NCBI RefSeq assembly: GCF_022539315.1
Contig: NC_066314.1
Location: 51,893,180-51,957,179, forward strand
DNA from: Serinus canaria
Taxonomy: Eukaryota > Chordata > Aves > Passeriformes > Fringillidae
Length of the DNA: 64,000 nucleotides
Direction of reading: 5' to 3'
The notes below the pieces were generated by a model. That model made no database searches. It worked only from the letters and a program-made list of their open reading frames with translations, and was not told the origin of the DNA. This document shows positions 30,900-43,850 of this stretch, in pieces. Made by a program: the position numbers and the translations under genes. Positions within the stretch are counted from its first letter, which is position 1. Each line of letters opens with the position of its first letter.

Positions 30900-33800
30900 T
30901 TTATGCAGAATCCCGGGATCAATTAAATTGGAATAAACCCTCTGGGATCAGCGAGAGGTCGCCACACTGGCTCAGGGCCTCCCTGACTGCTCTGCCACTG
31001 ATATATCCCGGCGGCAATCCACCTAAATGAGTTCAGAAAGGCCTTTTTTGATATCGGCCCCTACGTTTTATCCAAGAAAAAGAAACCAGCGCAATGGCAA
31101 CAGGGAGGGGCAGGGATTTGTGAGGGTCCGGCGCCTCCACAGGAGCGGCTGCTTTCTGCCCTCCTACACGAGCTAACACATTAAATCAGAGGAAAGGGAT
31201 TAAATGCTAGCTGGAATGTACAGGAAGGTACTCTCTTACTAACATGCAAAAATCACTGTTGTTGCCATCACTGGAATCTTAATTCAGTGCAAAGTACAGG
31301 GATGGGAAGCTGAGGAAGGAGAACGAGTGTTTCTCAGCTCAGTAACCGAACTGCAGCTGGCAGATCAAATGGCCTCGTTATTCCATCCTCAACACCACTG
31401 TGGTTCTGGCAGGAGAGAAAAATAAAAATCTACAAAATATTACTACCTTTTCACTTCCCCCTTCATTTCACCGATATGCTGTGTTTTGTCTTAATGTAGA
31501 CATAAACATACCAAGGCAGAAGTTGGATCCCTCTAGCTTTTCCTTGTAGTAACCTGTGACATGGACATCCTAGTCCTACCTGTAATCCTGCATTTTGCCA
31601 TGCTTGCCTTTTTGATGGGCTATATTTGCTTTGCTGGCCATCTTCTCTTAACAGTGGTCAAGGAATCCTTCTTGTCCTCCCGTGCATTCATCGGCCACAG
31701 CTTGACCTTCAGTCTTCCTCCAGATTCCGGGGGAAGTTTTGTGAAAGTGGCTGCTATTCTCAAAGGACAGGCAGAGGGGAGCGTTAGGCAGGCAAGAGGA
31801 AGAAAGCCAGGATACTTTCCAGTGGCTGTGGTTCCTGGATATTTAGGGTTTTTTTCAGATGTATACATTTACAGTGTGGAGGTTTGCAGAGCAAAGTGGA
31901 ACCAGACTTGTTTTTACTGAAGCCATACTAGGAGGGGGCACACAGGCTCTACCTCCTGTCCCACCGTGCACATAATCACAAGCTAGCAGTGCACTGTGGG
32001 GAGGCTCAAGAGCAGAAGTACCAAGGAAAAGACATCTGGAAAAGGAGGAAGGAAGGAAAATAGGAAGCAATTATGCACAATGGATATTATAGCTTAGAGA
32101 GCTGCAGTTAGTAGTAATGGTTTTTCTTTTGAGACCCAGTCCATAAATGCTGGGTGATTCCAGTACCTCTCTGTGTCATACCTTTTCTGGAGATTTTTTT
32201 TTTTTTTCAAAAGAAAAACTATTCTATTCAAGGTATTAGGGTTCCATTGTGCCTTGGCAGTCACAAAAATGTGGCTGAAAGAGTGGTGTCCCAGGCAGGA
32301 AGCTCCCAGCACATGGAACCAAAATCTACTGCAGCCCAGAAAAGCCACAGCAAGGAACCCCCCAGGATGACTTATGGGACATTACACACCAATAAAAAAT
32401 TGTCTTCTTGGTATCCAGTGTCCAAAGATGGCTCAGCTACGGAGATGGGAAGATTAGTGAATAAAGCAGATGTTAATTTCTTCATTTGGATGGAATTCTG
32501 CCATCACTGGAAGAATTATGGGATGAGCCCAAAGAGCTATCCTAATTGGGAATGAGGCAGTACAGCTGACAGAAGTCTCTGAATCTTTGCTAGATGGAAA
32601 AAATGGCCATGAAGAAAGGTATGTGCAACAGCAGACAAGGACTCAAATGGCTGTCCCAGGAAGCATGTGAGGACAAAGCTCAGATCCTCTGGAAATAAAA
32701 GAATTGTCATCAGACATTTTCGTGACACAGCCTGTTCTGGAGTGGCCTTGGGCCTTTCCTACAAATGGTCTCCTGAAAGGATTCAGCTCCACTCCCCTGG
32801 CCCCAGTCAGATGTCAGACAGAGTAGTGCCTGAATCTCTTAGACCCATTTCTTGACCTCCGATGAGGAGAGCTGAGATTCTTTTTATCCCTATGAACGTC
32901 CATAAAGGAAGGCAAGACTTGACAATAGCAATTTTTATTTTCAGTTTAGTCACTGATTCTGGAGTCAGAAACTTCTGCCTGTCTGAAGTGAAAAGCACTA
33001 AAACATTATCCCTATGCTTTTCACCCAAGGATGCAAGTGCTTGATAAAAGCAAATTTCTGTTCTGGAGTGGATATACCAGGAAAGAAAGGGAACCAGTGG
33101 GAAAAAAATCAACGACTCCTTGAAAGGGAAGGTCCAGCTTCTTTTTTAGGGGACATGTCAAGGTGCCCAGAGAGCACCCAGAGTATTGTTCTTCACTTGA
33201 AGTCAAATGGAATAGAGGAGAGCTGGTTGATTAAGTGATGTTGAAGTAGCTGGTTGCAGCAGGCTCTCCAGTAACTACTGGAAAACTTAAAGAGCTCCAG
33301 TGTCCAAGGCTCTGTAGAGACCTTTATATACCTTGAGTCATGAAACTCTCAGAGACACTGTAGACATCTCTAGTCTAACAGCTGGAAGGTACTACAAGGC
33401 CAGGAAAAGATTCATTGTGCAAATCACACATGCTGCAGGCAAGAAAACAAAGGGGATTTTATGTGTTTCAGAAGTTATGCTGTAGGTTTACAGCTGTGGT
33501 TAAGCTGACCTCTTCAGATGAAAAAAGGGGAAAGTGATCAATACCCTGGCGTCTCAGATTATTTTTTGTCTATTGTCTATATTGCAAAATAGCAGTGTTG
33601 CAGCCCCATGGATGCTAAACAGCTACAAACAGTGACATAATCAAGAGAAAAAAGAAAGGAAAGAAAGGAAAGAAAGAAAAGAAAGAAAAGAAAGAAAAGA
33701 AAGAAAAGAAAGAAAAGAAAGAAAAGAAAGAAAAGAAAGAAAAGAAAGGAATGAAGAAAGGAAGAGAGAAAGAAAAGGAAGAAAGAAGTATTTAAAGTGA

Positions 33801-36300
33801 CTTTGAAACACCAATGGCAGTCATCTAAGTCCTCAAGGTTACCTTTTGATTTTCTGTTCACATTCCCTGTGTGTTTCTGTGAAACACAGAGCACAAATAC
33901 TGGCAGGAAACCAAAGAAGTACCAGCTCTCAGTAGGGCAGCACCTCATCAAGGGAGATGACATGCCCTGTTTGCACACTGCTGCATAGCCTAGGGGGAAA
34001 AAACTCTTGAACTGATAGCTAAGCAGAAAGTTAAGTTTTCAGGTGGTTAAAACAAGGCTGCTTTCGTGCAGGATCTCCTTAAGGAGTTCTCTGGGAGACC
34101 ACAAACCTCCTCACTTTGAAAGATAAAACATCCTTGTGCTAAGGCTTATTGTCCCAGATCTTACTTATTGCTCTTGGTAGTCTGTGTTTAATTTTATGGA
34201 ATAAATGGTCTATCACTTATCTTTTAGCTACATCTAATAAGTGTGATCTCAATGTGAACCAAATACGCGTGAAAGACATTAAAACCTCACTGGGACTCAG
34301 GAACTGCATTATCAGGGATGCAAGCTTTTGGAGCAGCTGCTTTCCCAAAATGTGTGCCGGAGAGTTTGGGAATGAGAATCCCATAATCCCTGCAACAACT
34401 GCTGTCAGCTGGACACCTCAGAGGGTTTGCATCTCTCCACCACCATGGGAGCAATGGGGGACATCAGTGCCAGTGTTAGTCTCAGAGGTGTCACATCTTT
34501 ATTTCCTCCATGTCTACGTGTGTTGCCCAGTGCTTCAAGTACTCATTATTACAGGAGGACATGTCAACTTCTTACACAAGCCATTGGCTTGTAGACCCAA
34601 GAGGCTAATAAGCTCCTAGGAAGGTAGCCAGGCTGCAGGGTTGTGCTGGGAATGGTGGCCTTACAGCCTGCAAGGATATGTGTACCGGTTCTCAGACACC
34701 CTCTACGTTGCAGTTTTACATCCTCATAGCAAAGCTTAGAGACAGCCAGCCCACACACTTACTCTGGAACGTTTCCCATTAAAGACTCATTGGATAAAAT
34801 AAAAGCCACTGAGGAAATGTTCATTTAAGTGTAAGTCTCTGTCAACATAGAAAAATTTAGCTGATACCACCATACACCTAGAAATATATCTGTATAAACC
34901 ATTATGCAGATTTGGGAAAAAAAATTCTGAGTGGTTTAAATGTTACTTCTGTGTAATCAAACTGAGACACACAATGACTTCTACATTATACTCATGCTTC
35001 TGCAGCTGATTCCATCAGCAGATCAACATCAAGCACTTCTGGCAGTGCTTTAGCCTCAAGACAAAACCTGGGCTTCTCTAGGTGAGCACTGCTTTGTAGC
35101 AGGGTGGGTTTAGACATCACTGTCCACTTCTGCCCTGTGGAAGAGGCAGTGGGCAAGACTAATTAGCCCAGTGAAGGTGTGCCACAGCCTTCAGTCTCCA
35201 CAGAAAACCTCAAGAACACAACTAGGAATGGAATGTAGAAAAACATGGGTAAGTTTACAAAGAACCCAGAAGAATGGTGTGAACATTTCTGGCTGAACTT
35301 CTTCATTTTTCTCAGTGAAGCGTTAACTCAAATCCCCATGAAGAATGGTTTTATATTGTATTGGTCAGTTGGGAAAGGGAGTCAAATCATTCCAGTTTGC
35401 TACAAGTGAAGGCTTGCTTTGTTTTCTTCCAGATACTGGGGAGGCAGGCAAGGGGGGCCTACATCTTCTGCAGAATTTGGATAACTGCAGGGTTCCCTAT
35501 GAGCTGCTTTTCAAAATCCGCTCCTTGACAGCCGAGTTTGCAAAACCTAAAGGCATCTGAGAGAGCCCCTACTGGTCTGGGCAGTCACTCTGTGTGGTGT
35601 GAGTGTCAGTTGTGGGGGTCTCACTCCACAACTTATGTAAAAGACATGAAAGGCTGTCACCCTCTTTTGCCTCCTGAACTGACCTGTTCCTTAATAATCT
35701 GGAGAAAGATTCTAAATACAAAGAAGGAACTTGACTTCAAATCCACTAAAACATACAAGACAGAATACACTGGGAATTAATTTAAGGAGTAAAAAATTAA
35801 AACAAAAAATATTTTTAAAACCTGATTTTCACACTCATGCCAAGGTTAATCAAGTCCCTCTGTTTATACCTGACTTCCCTTTGAGATACCTATTTCCAAC
35901 TTATTTGTTTGCACTTGCAGTATAATGGGGCAAGCTTCCAAACAAGCCTTTCAGAGCTTCCTGCATCCAAACTCTGGCTGATGCACTTGCAGATGCTTAA
36001 TTTTAAGCATCATGAAGCTCCATTCCCAGGTCTTAAGTGCCCATTTTATGGAAGACCAGCACTTGGAGAAAGGTTTATGGGAACCAACTCCGTATCACTT
36101 CTTTATACACACAGCAAGCATGCCGATAGCAGTGTATGTGGGAAAACAGCACCAAGACTTCCAGGTATAAAATCCTAAACACATGTGGTTTCTGGGAGAT
36201 GGTTCTTGGGAGAATCCCAGTCCTGCTGCTGTCTGAAATACATCAAGAAACACCTTAAGGGGAGAAGAAACAAAAACACTCACAGCAGCCATTTCCTAGG
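30900..36300. other. Intergenic DNA upstream of PWP1, no gene recognised
   Basis: Open frames of 119 residues (31561-31920) and 156 residues (34149-34619) are present. They show no recognisable domain, no splice context and no strong codon signature, so I do not call them genes. The only clear feature is the purine microsatellite at 33643-33788. Confidence 0.6.
33643..33788. repeat. Homopurine microsatellite, mainly a 9-bp GAAAGAAAA unit
   Basis: About 145 bp with nearly only A and G on the + strand. The core (about 33672-33750) is a regular 9-bp repeat, flanked by AAAGG variants. Such polypurine mirror tracts can form triplex (H-DNA) structures. Confidence 0.93.
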
Positions 36301-39113
36301 CTAGAAAACAATGGAATTTTTATTGAACAGAGATGGCTCATAAACACACTCAAAGGAGTTCCACCTGCTGTTCAGCAATATTCATTGCTATCTGATAATA
36401 ACCTATGGGGGCAGCTGTATAAAACAGGAATAAAATACCAAATTTCCATATTCATTAATAACTTTGCCTGCCCAATACAGAACCGTAAGTATTTCAAGTC
36501 TGAAAATAGACCACAATTGTTAGCATTTAAACCAAACCAATCATATATTTATGATAACAAATATACAAAAAAAGGCAGTCAATATATTAAACATTTAAAT
36601 CAATAGCATACATTTCTCAGAGGTAAACATTGAGCAAACGAAGCCACTGATGATGTCCAGGAATCAGGTAAGAGTTTCACGGTCAAGCTCCAAACACTGT
36701 AGCTTTTCTAAAGCCGTACTGGTATTACACTTTTATCTAGCCCCTACATTGAAAACTATGTAGCATGTACATTTGAAAATATAACATTGGCTATCCAGCA
36801 GGCAACTGGGAGTTCCCTAAGTCCTCCTTGTGTTTATATTGGAGCACCTGTGGAGACAGAGGGCAGTACGAGCCAAGCACATTGTTTTGCAGCATTGGGG
36901 TTTGAGTTCTGTTCTAGATGAGCACAACAGGGTCCTCATACCAAACACAAATTCCAGCACTGACAAGAGAGTATTTGCCTGATAACCTGCATGAAGAATC
37001 AGCCTCGCATTAAACAGAATGGGGCTTGCACACCTGCCTATTTACTGAAAGCCTGTGCTATTTCTACTGTACAGAAAAAGTCTCCTTCAGTAGATGATCT
37101 AATGCCTGAGGTTGAAAGCTTGGGATACGTACATACACTCAAAAATAATGTGATAAATCTATTATTGACAACTAATAAAAGTTTGTATTGCGATATTGCC
37201 CACAACATAAATGTAAAATTTGCACAAAACATGGCTCTTCAACATGAATATTTTGCAAGCTACTATATATATATGTATATATAATATGTATAATTTATTT
37301 TCTTAAAGAATTATATGCCAGAGTGCATGCAAAGAATTTCAAAGCAGTAGCACAACAGGAGCAATCACTTGTTTACAGATTACTGAGACCATTCAATACA
37401 GAAACAGTGGGGTATTAGATAACAGACAGACAGGTAGGTAGATGTATATACACACTGCTTCTTCAGGGACCTTCCCATGTGACACCTGAATCTCAGACCC
37501 CTCTGAAAGACCAGACAGGGCTCTGAAGGTTCCCACACTCTGACAATAAATCACTTCTGTTGGAGATGACAGCAAAGGAGGCACTTGTCCCTTAGCCAGG
37601 AGTAGAGGCAAGCAATCTTCTCCATAGCCAATATCTGTTCCAAATCCTGCTCCTGCATTTCTAAGCAGTGAGTGGTGAGCATCTATCCATCCAATGTTTA
37701 GCTGGTCCCAAGCAGTCTCCTGCAACCTTTACAGCTGGAAATCCAGGACTGAGAAGCCGGATCCCCTAAGCAGCAGTGCACAGCACTGCCACCATTCTAG
37801 GCAGATATGTACAAGGAATGACATGTATCCTCTGCTTTAAAATTTACATAGAGTATATACAAATAAAGCTATTCTATCAAGGTGCAAGTTTATTATTCTC
37901 TGGTGTGTTCCAATGAAGATTTAAAAAAACCTTTATACAGACCCACCAGGAGTGGGGAGAGTTTACACAAAGTTGACATTTTGTCAAATTCATTATGTAG
38001 GCTTCCTTTTGCAAACTCCATAATGGAAACTCCTGTTACTTTCCCTTGGAGTTCTGCCTATGCACAGGGCTGGATTTGATAGACTACAGCCATGTCTAAT
38101 ATAATTTCCTTGATTTTAATACATTTTAAACTCAGATGAAGTGGCAGCATGTGTTTGTTTTGTTTTTCCCCGAGGATGTCATCCATCTCTATGAAATGAG
38201 GCAGGACATGCAATTTGATGTTAGGGGGATTGCATTTCATGTGCCCAGTCCAGCTTTCCTTGCTTTTCATGGGACTGTGGTGTGTGAAGCTGGCACAGTT
38301 TGGCCCTATGTGTATATCTGGAAGTCCTTGGTGCTATTTTACACTGACTGATGACAGGCGATGCCCTCAAAAGAAAAAAAAGCCCAAATGCAATTTACTA
38401 AACAGTAAACATCAGAATGATGCACTAAACAGATGGATATGGAATGCAACTTGTCTAAAATTAGAGCAGTTGTTTTCTTAGGCAGGTCTAAATTCATAAA
38501 AATCTTTCCCATCCCATGCAGGCCTCATTCTGCAGCATGTAAATATATGATACTTCTAATAAAAGTCATTGGGAATGCAAAGCCTGTGATCAAGGAGCAG
38601 AAGGAAGGCCTACCCTCTCCCATTTCTCTTCAGCAAAAACCTCAAGTAACATAAGTACATGTTTATGATCCCTGTGAAGCAGAGGGGCTGTGTGCAATGA
38701 CAGCAGGATTTGGCCTTCAGCCTTTATGGTGTACCAACCACAACTGTGCAGATGACTGGATGGGAAATTACATCTGCTAGTGCATTAAAAAAACATACAG
38801 CCTTGTAGTAACTTCCATTAAAAATTCCCACTGACTTCAGGAGAGAGACAGAGCAAGAGAGCAGTCTTTAGCAAGTGCGTGTTCTGCTCCACTGGAGTTA
38901 TGTTTCTCAAAAATCTTTCTGTAATATAATTTTCCTCCATTTTGTAAGCTGATTATATCGAGGCATTCACAGCAGAGGCTTTGCACGTGTCCTCTCAAGC
39001 TAAAGGGAGCCTTTCACACTAGAAACAAAGATCTCATTCATCTTTTTTTCTTTTTCAGAGTAATGCAATAATAAAAATCAACTTGCTGGTTTCACATGCT
39101 GCAGTGCCCTTAT

Positions 39114-39149
39114 ACAGCCTTAACAAAACAAGATTTTTGTTAAGGCTGT
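39114..39149. repeat. Perfect 15-bp inverted repeat with 6-nt loop
   Basis: Arms at 39114-39128 (acagccttaacaaaa) and 39135-39149 are exact reverse complements around caagat. Pairing does not extend beyond the arms, so it is shorter than a typical microRNA precursor. Confidence 0.9.
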
Positions 39150-40854
39150 TACAATTCATTTGTCATCTAGCAATGACAACTGAATCGTAATCTCATTGGC
39201 GATTATAAAAGGATCAGCATCAGACAGACATTAAATGGTGTTTAAGATGACCTAAGGTGCACTTGGAGAAGATGCTGAGAGAGTGCTTCAGCAATTAAAA
39301 AAAGGATTCAAGAGAAATTAAATACAAACATGACCTGTAAAATAACGTTTAAGTTGTGGACACAGTGGACAAAAGCAAACAAAGCTGCCACCTCAAATTA
39401 TGGCTGAGCTCCTCTATTTTTCATACATTCCCTTCAGCCTTGGTTCTGAGTGCCCTCAGTTAGTCTCTCCAGTGGAAGGGCTTGTGCTGGATCATTAACA
39501 GCACAAACCAGGCAATTTTCAAAAGCATCTAACACACTCAAGAGAATGACATTTTTGAATGAGCTACAGATGTCTCTCTGTCCTTTTGAGAAAAAATAGT
39601 TGGTTCTAGAAACATTTGTATTTCTTAGCTATAATCTTTCTCCATTGAAAAACATCTGCCATCCTATTGTCCATACTCTGACTCTGTTATTTTGTTTTTA
39701 TCTACCATAAATGGGTAAGCAAAGGGGAATAAAGTTTCACCTGTATTGTTAATTACAGACGACCTCAAACATGCCTGTGAAGCCACAAACCAGTATTTAA
39801 GCCACATCTGCGGGATGCAGGACAGGATCTCTGTGTTTGTTGATGATAGCTGTTGGGTTATGTGACCTTTAGTTTCCTTCTCAATAAAAAGTGAAATGAA
39901 ACCTTCACATAAAACCCCAACAAAAGATGACAGCAAACAAAACCACTTTGCTAGAAAAAAAACCCAAACCCAAATTTGCAACAACCATAACAAATGCAAA
40001 ACAATCATAACCATTCCTGGGTTTGTATTACACAAATTAGGAGTCTGCCTAAGACCAGAAAAAAATCAAGATGAGCACAATGGTTCTGCACATCTTATTT
40101 CTGGCACATCCTTTCCTCTTGTTTTCACTTTTCTTTCCTAGCTTTCAGGTCCAAGATATCTCAGGGACAGATGGAAGTGGATGGAAAGAGGCAGAAAGGA
40201 AGCAAAGAGCTGTCCCACAGACAATGCTCTTCTGTATTTACAGGATGCTCACACCAGGATTTCCTAATTTAGGTGCTGCTTTCAGAAGTGGATCATTCTC
40301 CATTTAAAGATCAAGACTGTGCTTTCTAATTACAGATATGCATTTGGCTTGCAAAGACTTCAAAGGTGACACAGTATGAAAGAGAGATGGAAAACAGACC
40401 TAATCCACAGACAAGAGAAATCAATGAAAAGGCTTCCAGCCATTTTAGTGGAGCAAATTTCATCACACTTTCATGTTTTGGTTTGTGAATGATGTCATGG
40501 TAGAAACTTAACCTGTATTTTTTCATAGAATATTCATACATTTTTAATATGTAAATTACTCCTTGAACCCTGTATGAAATATTTGTAAATGCTAAACTAG
40601 GTATAAAGTGAAACCCATTTGGGAAAGTGGAGCAGAGGGAGGTTTAGCTGCACTAATGGGTATTGCATTAATGCTTACCATCAAGGAAGGCTCACTGCCA
40701 TTAACAAGAAATCTCATTACAAACATGATTTCACGCCTCATAACATATCCCATAGATCTATTTACTGTCCATCTCTCTTTCTTGAACATACACACAATGA
40801 TAACTATAGACACAAAATCCAAAGCTTTGCACATGCTTCATCTTTTCTTCCCAA

Positions 40855-40930
40855 TGAAAAAAATAACCAAACCAACCAAAAAACAAAACAAGCGAAAAAA
40901 ACCCCCAAAACCCCAAATCCCTCCCCAAAC
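40855..40930. repeat. A-rich low-complexity tract
   Basis: A-runs broken by C clusters (accaaaccaaccaaaaaaca pattern). The two overlapping open frames across it are compositional artefacts. Confidence 0.75.
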
Positions 40931-43758
40931 CAGCCAACCATCAGAACACCAAAACCAACAAAGAAACAGAAAATTCTCAGCATGGATGATGGGAATTGAA
41001 TGTTTTACAATCTCACTTCTGCCATAAATGACTTAAGATGCTTTCCAGACTTCGCCCTAATGCAAAGCATGGTCTAAGGATAACTCATGTAAAAATAGCA
41101 TTACAAGAAGCTTTCAGAGGAGTGGGACTAAGGACACTCTAGCAGCCCACCTGTTACTGGTGGTGGGGAGGGCAGGTTGAGAGAATGTGGTATTTCCTGT
41201 GGAGTTTTTCTTTTCCCTCCTCTCTGGGGTAGATGGCAGAGCCAAAAGAGAGAAGGGAAGAAGTGCACTGATCCTAACTTGGGGCTGTAAACAGCAGAGA
41301 TCCATTATTCAACCTTACCCATAATACCAAAGAGATCAGTAGGAGAAATGTCCTGCATTGCAGAGATTGGGATTTACTTATTTGGTGTCTGCATAATGCT
41401 CAGGCACCTCTGCACCCCACTGGCACAAGCACAGGTCAAGTTTTTCTGCTACTAATTGGAACTTTGCCAGGAACATGAGGTCAAAAAGCTCGAAGATACA
41501 TTCCTATAGTCCATGTATTCTTCAGTGGAAAAACATAACTCATAACTGAAGTAAGACTGCACATTTTACTGCATCCCCAAATGGCACAATTAGTCATTGG
41601 CTTAATAGCTGCATGGCAAAAATCAGTTCCCAAGGTATTGAACTGACTGGGTTAAGCAGGGTATTTGACCAAGAGATTGCCTGGATGCTGGGGAAGCAGC
41701 TTTCACTCTGGTGAGGCTCCAGGGTCTTCCTCTGCTCCTTCCTACTTTCTGCCCCACAACCAGCACTGGGGCACAGGAGGTTTTGACTGTGCTGAGGGGC
41801 AAATCCCAGCCTGCAGATGTGCTGTGAGCTCTTCAAAAGCTATGCAGAACAGAGAGAACCTGACTTTGGAAAGGCTCATCTGAAAGCCTCTCACGCAGTA
41901 AGCTTCAGGATATTCAATTTATCCACTGCTGGGAAGGGGAAAGAGTAAGGCTAGACTCTCTTGAACCTGTAGCTTTAACGAGTCCAGGTGTTTTGAAACA
42001 TGTTAATCTGTCCCTGCCAGAATAAGGTTTTGATCTTAATTAATTAAAATGACCTCCTAACACTGGATTTTCCTAAAGTGGCAGTCTCTTTTTTTGTTTC
42101 TGAGCATCTCCCTTTTCTTTTGTGACTTATTGTAAACCATCAATGATTTTCGATTGGGTATTTCAGCGAGGCTTTTCCTCTGTCTTTGTTTGCTTTAGAA
42201 AGGCAGTAAGAAAGAAGATTGCCTCTCACTGTGCTAGGCAAAGCCGAAAGTTTTAATGATAACACAGCAGCAGAGATGAGGAGGAGTGGAAAGACAGAAG
42301 TTAACCGGCAGCAGCAGTGAAGATATTTGTAAGGACAAGAAAGTGCCACCAGTTGCTTCAACTCCATGGCCATATCTGAGAATGGGACCAAGCAAACCCT
42401 CTGTGTGAGCACTGAAGAGACTGGAGCCAACTGGGCTTGTCAGGAATGCCAAGCAAGTGGTGGGAGATGGGGCTGTTTCTCCTCTTCCCGCTCTCTCCTT
42501 CCATTCGATTTCCTGGAAACTCTGAGTTGGGGAACAAATGAATTAGCTAGCAGTGGACACTGTACCTCTGGAATCAGAGGCAAAGATCTAAGGTTATACA
42601 TTCTAATTCTTTTACCTAATCCTCTTCCCTTACTAAGACCTCTTCATTAGTGTGCCATCCAGCATGGACAGAAACCTGTGCCTAAGCTAAGCATGCCCAT
42701 TCACACACTGTTACTGCCCCTACAGGATGAAAGAACAAAACTGTCAGCCCAAAGAGAGGTGAAAAATGCCTCTGCAAAGGAAAAAGAAACTACAAAGTTG
42801 CTGTTCTGGCACAATGAAGGGACAGATTTAGTCAACTAAGCATGCAAAGCACAAGGTGTTTGTAGAATTTTATCTATCCAGCCAACACAACCTCTCTTGT
42901 TACTTGCTGCCATGTCTCCTGGGTGTTTTAGTGACAAGCAGTCCAAGCAAAGCACAAAACCCATCATCTAATGAGACTCTTGACTTTGAAGTGGTGAGAT
43001 ACCACATTTTAAGTCCTGTGCAGGCATCCAAGATAAACACACTCTAGAGCTGAAGGAATGACAGTTTAATGGCAACAAAAAGAAATGGAATGCCCTCCTA
43101 CCCACACTGAACTTGCTTCCCCAGCTCAAAGGCTCACTGAAGGCAGCTGACAAATTCCCATTAGTCTTTCTGCAGGTTTCCAGATTTTCTTTCTGCTTTG
43201 GGCACCACATGAATAATATTCTCAGCAGTGCTCTCATTGAAGTCATGGAGCATTGAGCCACAGCTGAAGACTTAGCTTTGCTGTTTTTGCAGTTGAAGGC
43301 CAGTTACAAATAGCAAGTCAGGTGCAATTGTACTGAAATGTGATAAGTTGGTCAGAGTGGCCAGCCTCTGTTTTCACCCACTGAAGATAACAGGCCTTAC
43401 CTGAAAATAAATAACAAGTTGAAAAATACCATAATAATTTTGCTACAAACATATGGAAGTGCTGCAGGTTTGTTTGCTTGTAGGTTGACACCTAAAATTA
43501 GTAATGTTCTCATCTGTGGGGTTTCAGATATTATCTGAGGGCTATTTTTCAAGGCTAACATCCTACAAACTAGTTTATTAAATTTTAGGCTAAATCCTAG
43601 GCAGTTATTTTAATTCTTATAAATCTCATCTCTGTGCCAGAGGATGAAAGCAACATCAGGCCCTTCATTTCTGTAAAGCACTTGCAGAGCCTCACATGAA
43701 AAACACTTTGTCAAATCAACTAACTTAAAGGCTTTGGCTTTAGGTAACTGTTATTCAA

Positions 43759-43850
43759 CAAAAAAAAAAAAAAACCCAAACAAAACAAAACACCAAAATC
43801 ACAACCAAAAACAAACAAACAAACAAAAATACAAAAAAACCCCAAACCCA
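43759..43850. repeat. A-rich low-complexity tract
   Basis: A run of about 16 A followed by (CAAA)n-like sequence. It may be the tail of an old retroposon, but no body is recognisable. Confidence 0.8.

Noticed and set aside
31561..31920. Open frame of 119 residues with a hydrophobic N terminus just upstream of PWP1
   Set aside because: The hydrophobic start mimics a signal anchor, but no family is recognisable, no Kozak-like context stands out, and there is no sign of a divergent transcript.
33577..33978. Open frame of 133 residues rich in Phe/Leu on the - strand
   Set aside because: It is the translation of the purine microsatellite, a low-complexity artefact.
34149..34619. Open frame of 156 residues on the + strand in intergenic DNA
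   Set aside because: No recognisable domain, no splice or promoter context, and ordinary AT-rich composition. It is compatible with chance.
36301..37400. ABTB3 3' UTR reaching as far as 36.3 kb because of an AATAAA at 36318-36323
   Set aside because: It would need a 12-kb 3' UTR. Nearer signals exist at 46.5-47.4 kb and nothing else supports the longer form.
39114..39149. microRNA precursor
   Set aside because: Only 15 bp pair and the pairing stops abruptly on both sides; a precursor normally needs about 30 bp or more of stem.
40608..41027. Overlapping Lys/Pro/Asn-rich open frames on the + strand
   Set aside because: They depend on an A- and C-rich low-complexity tract and show no domain.
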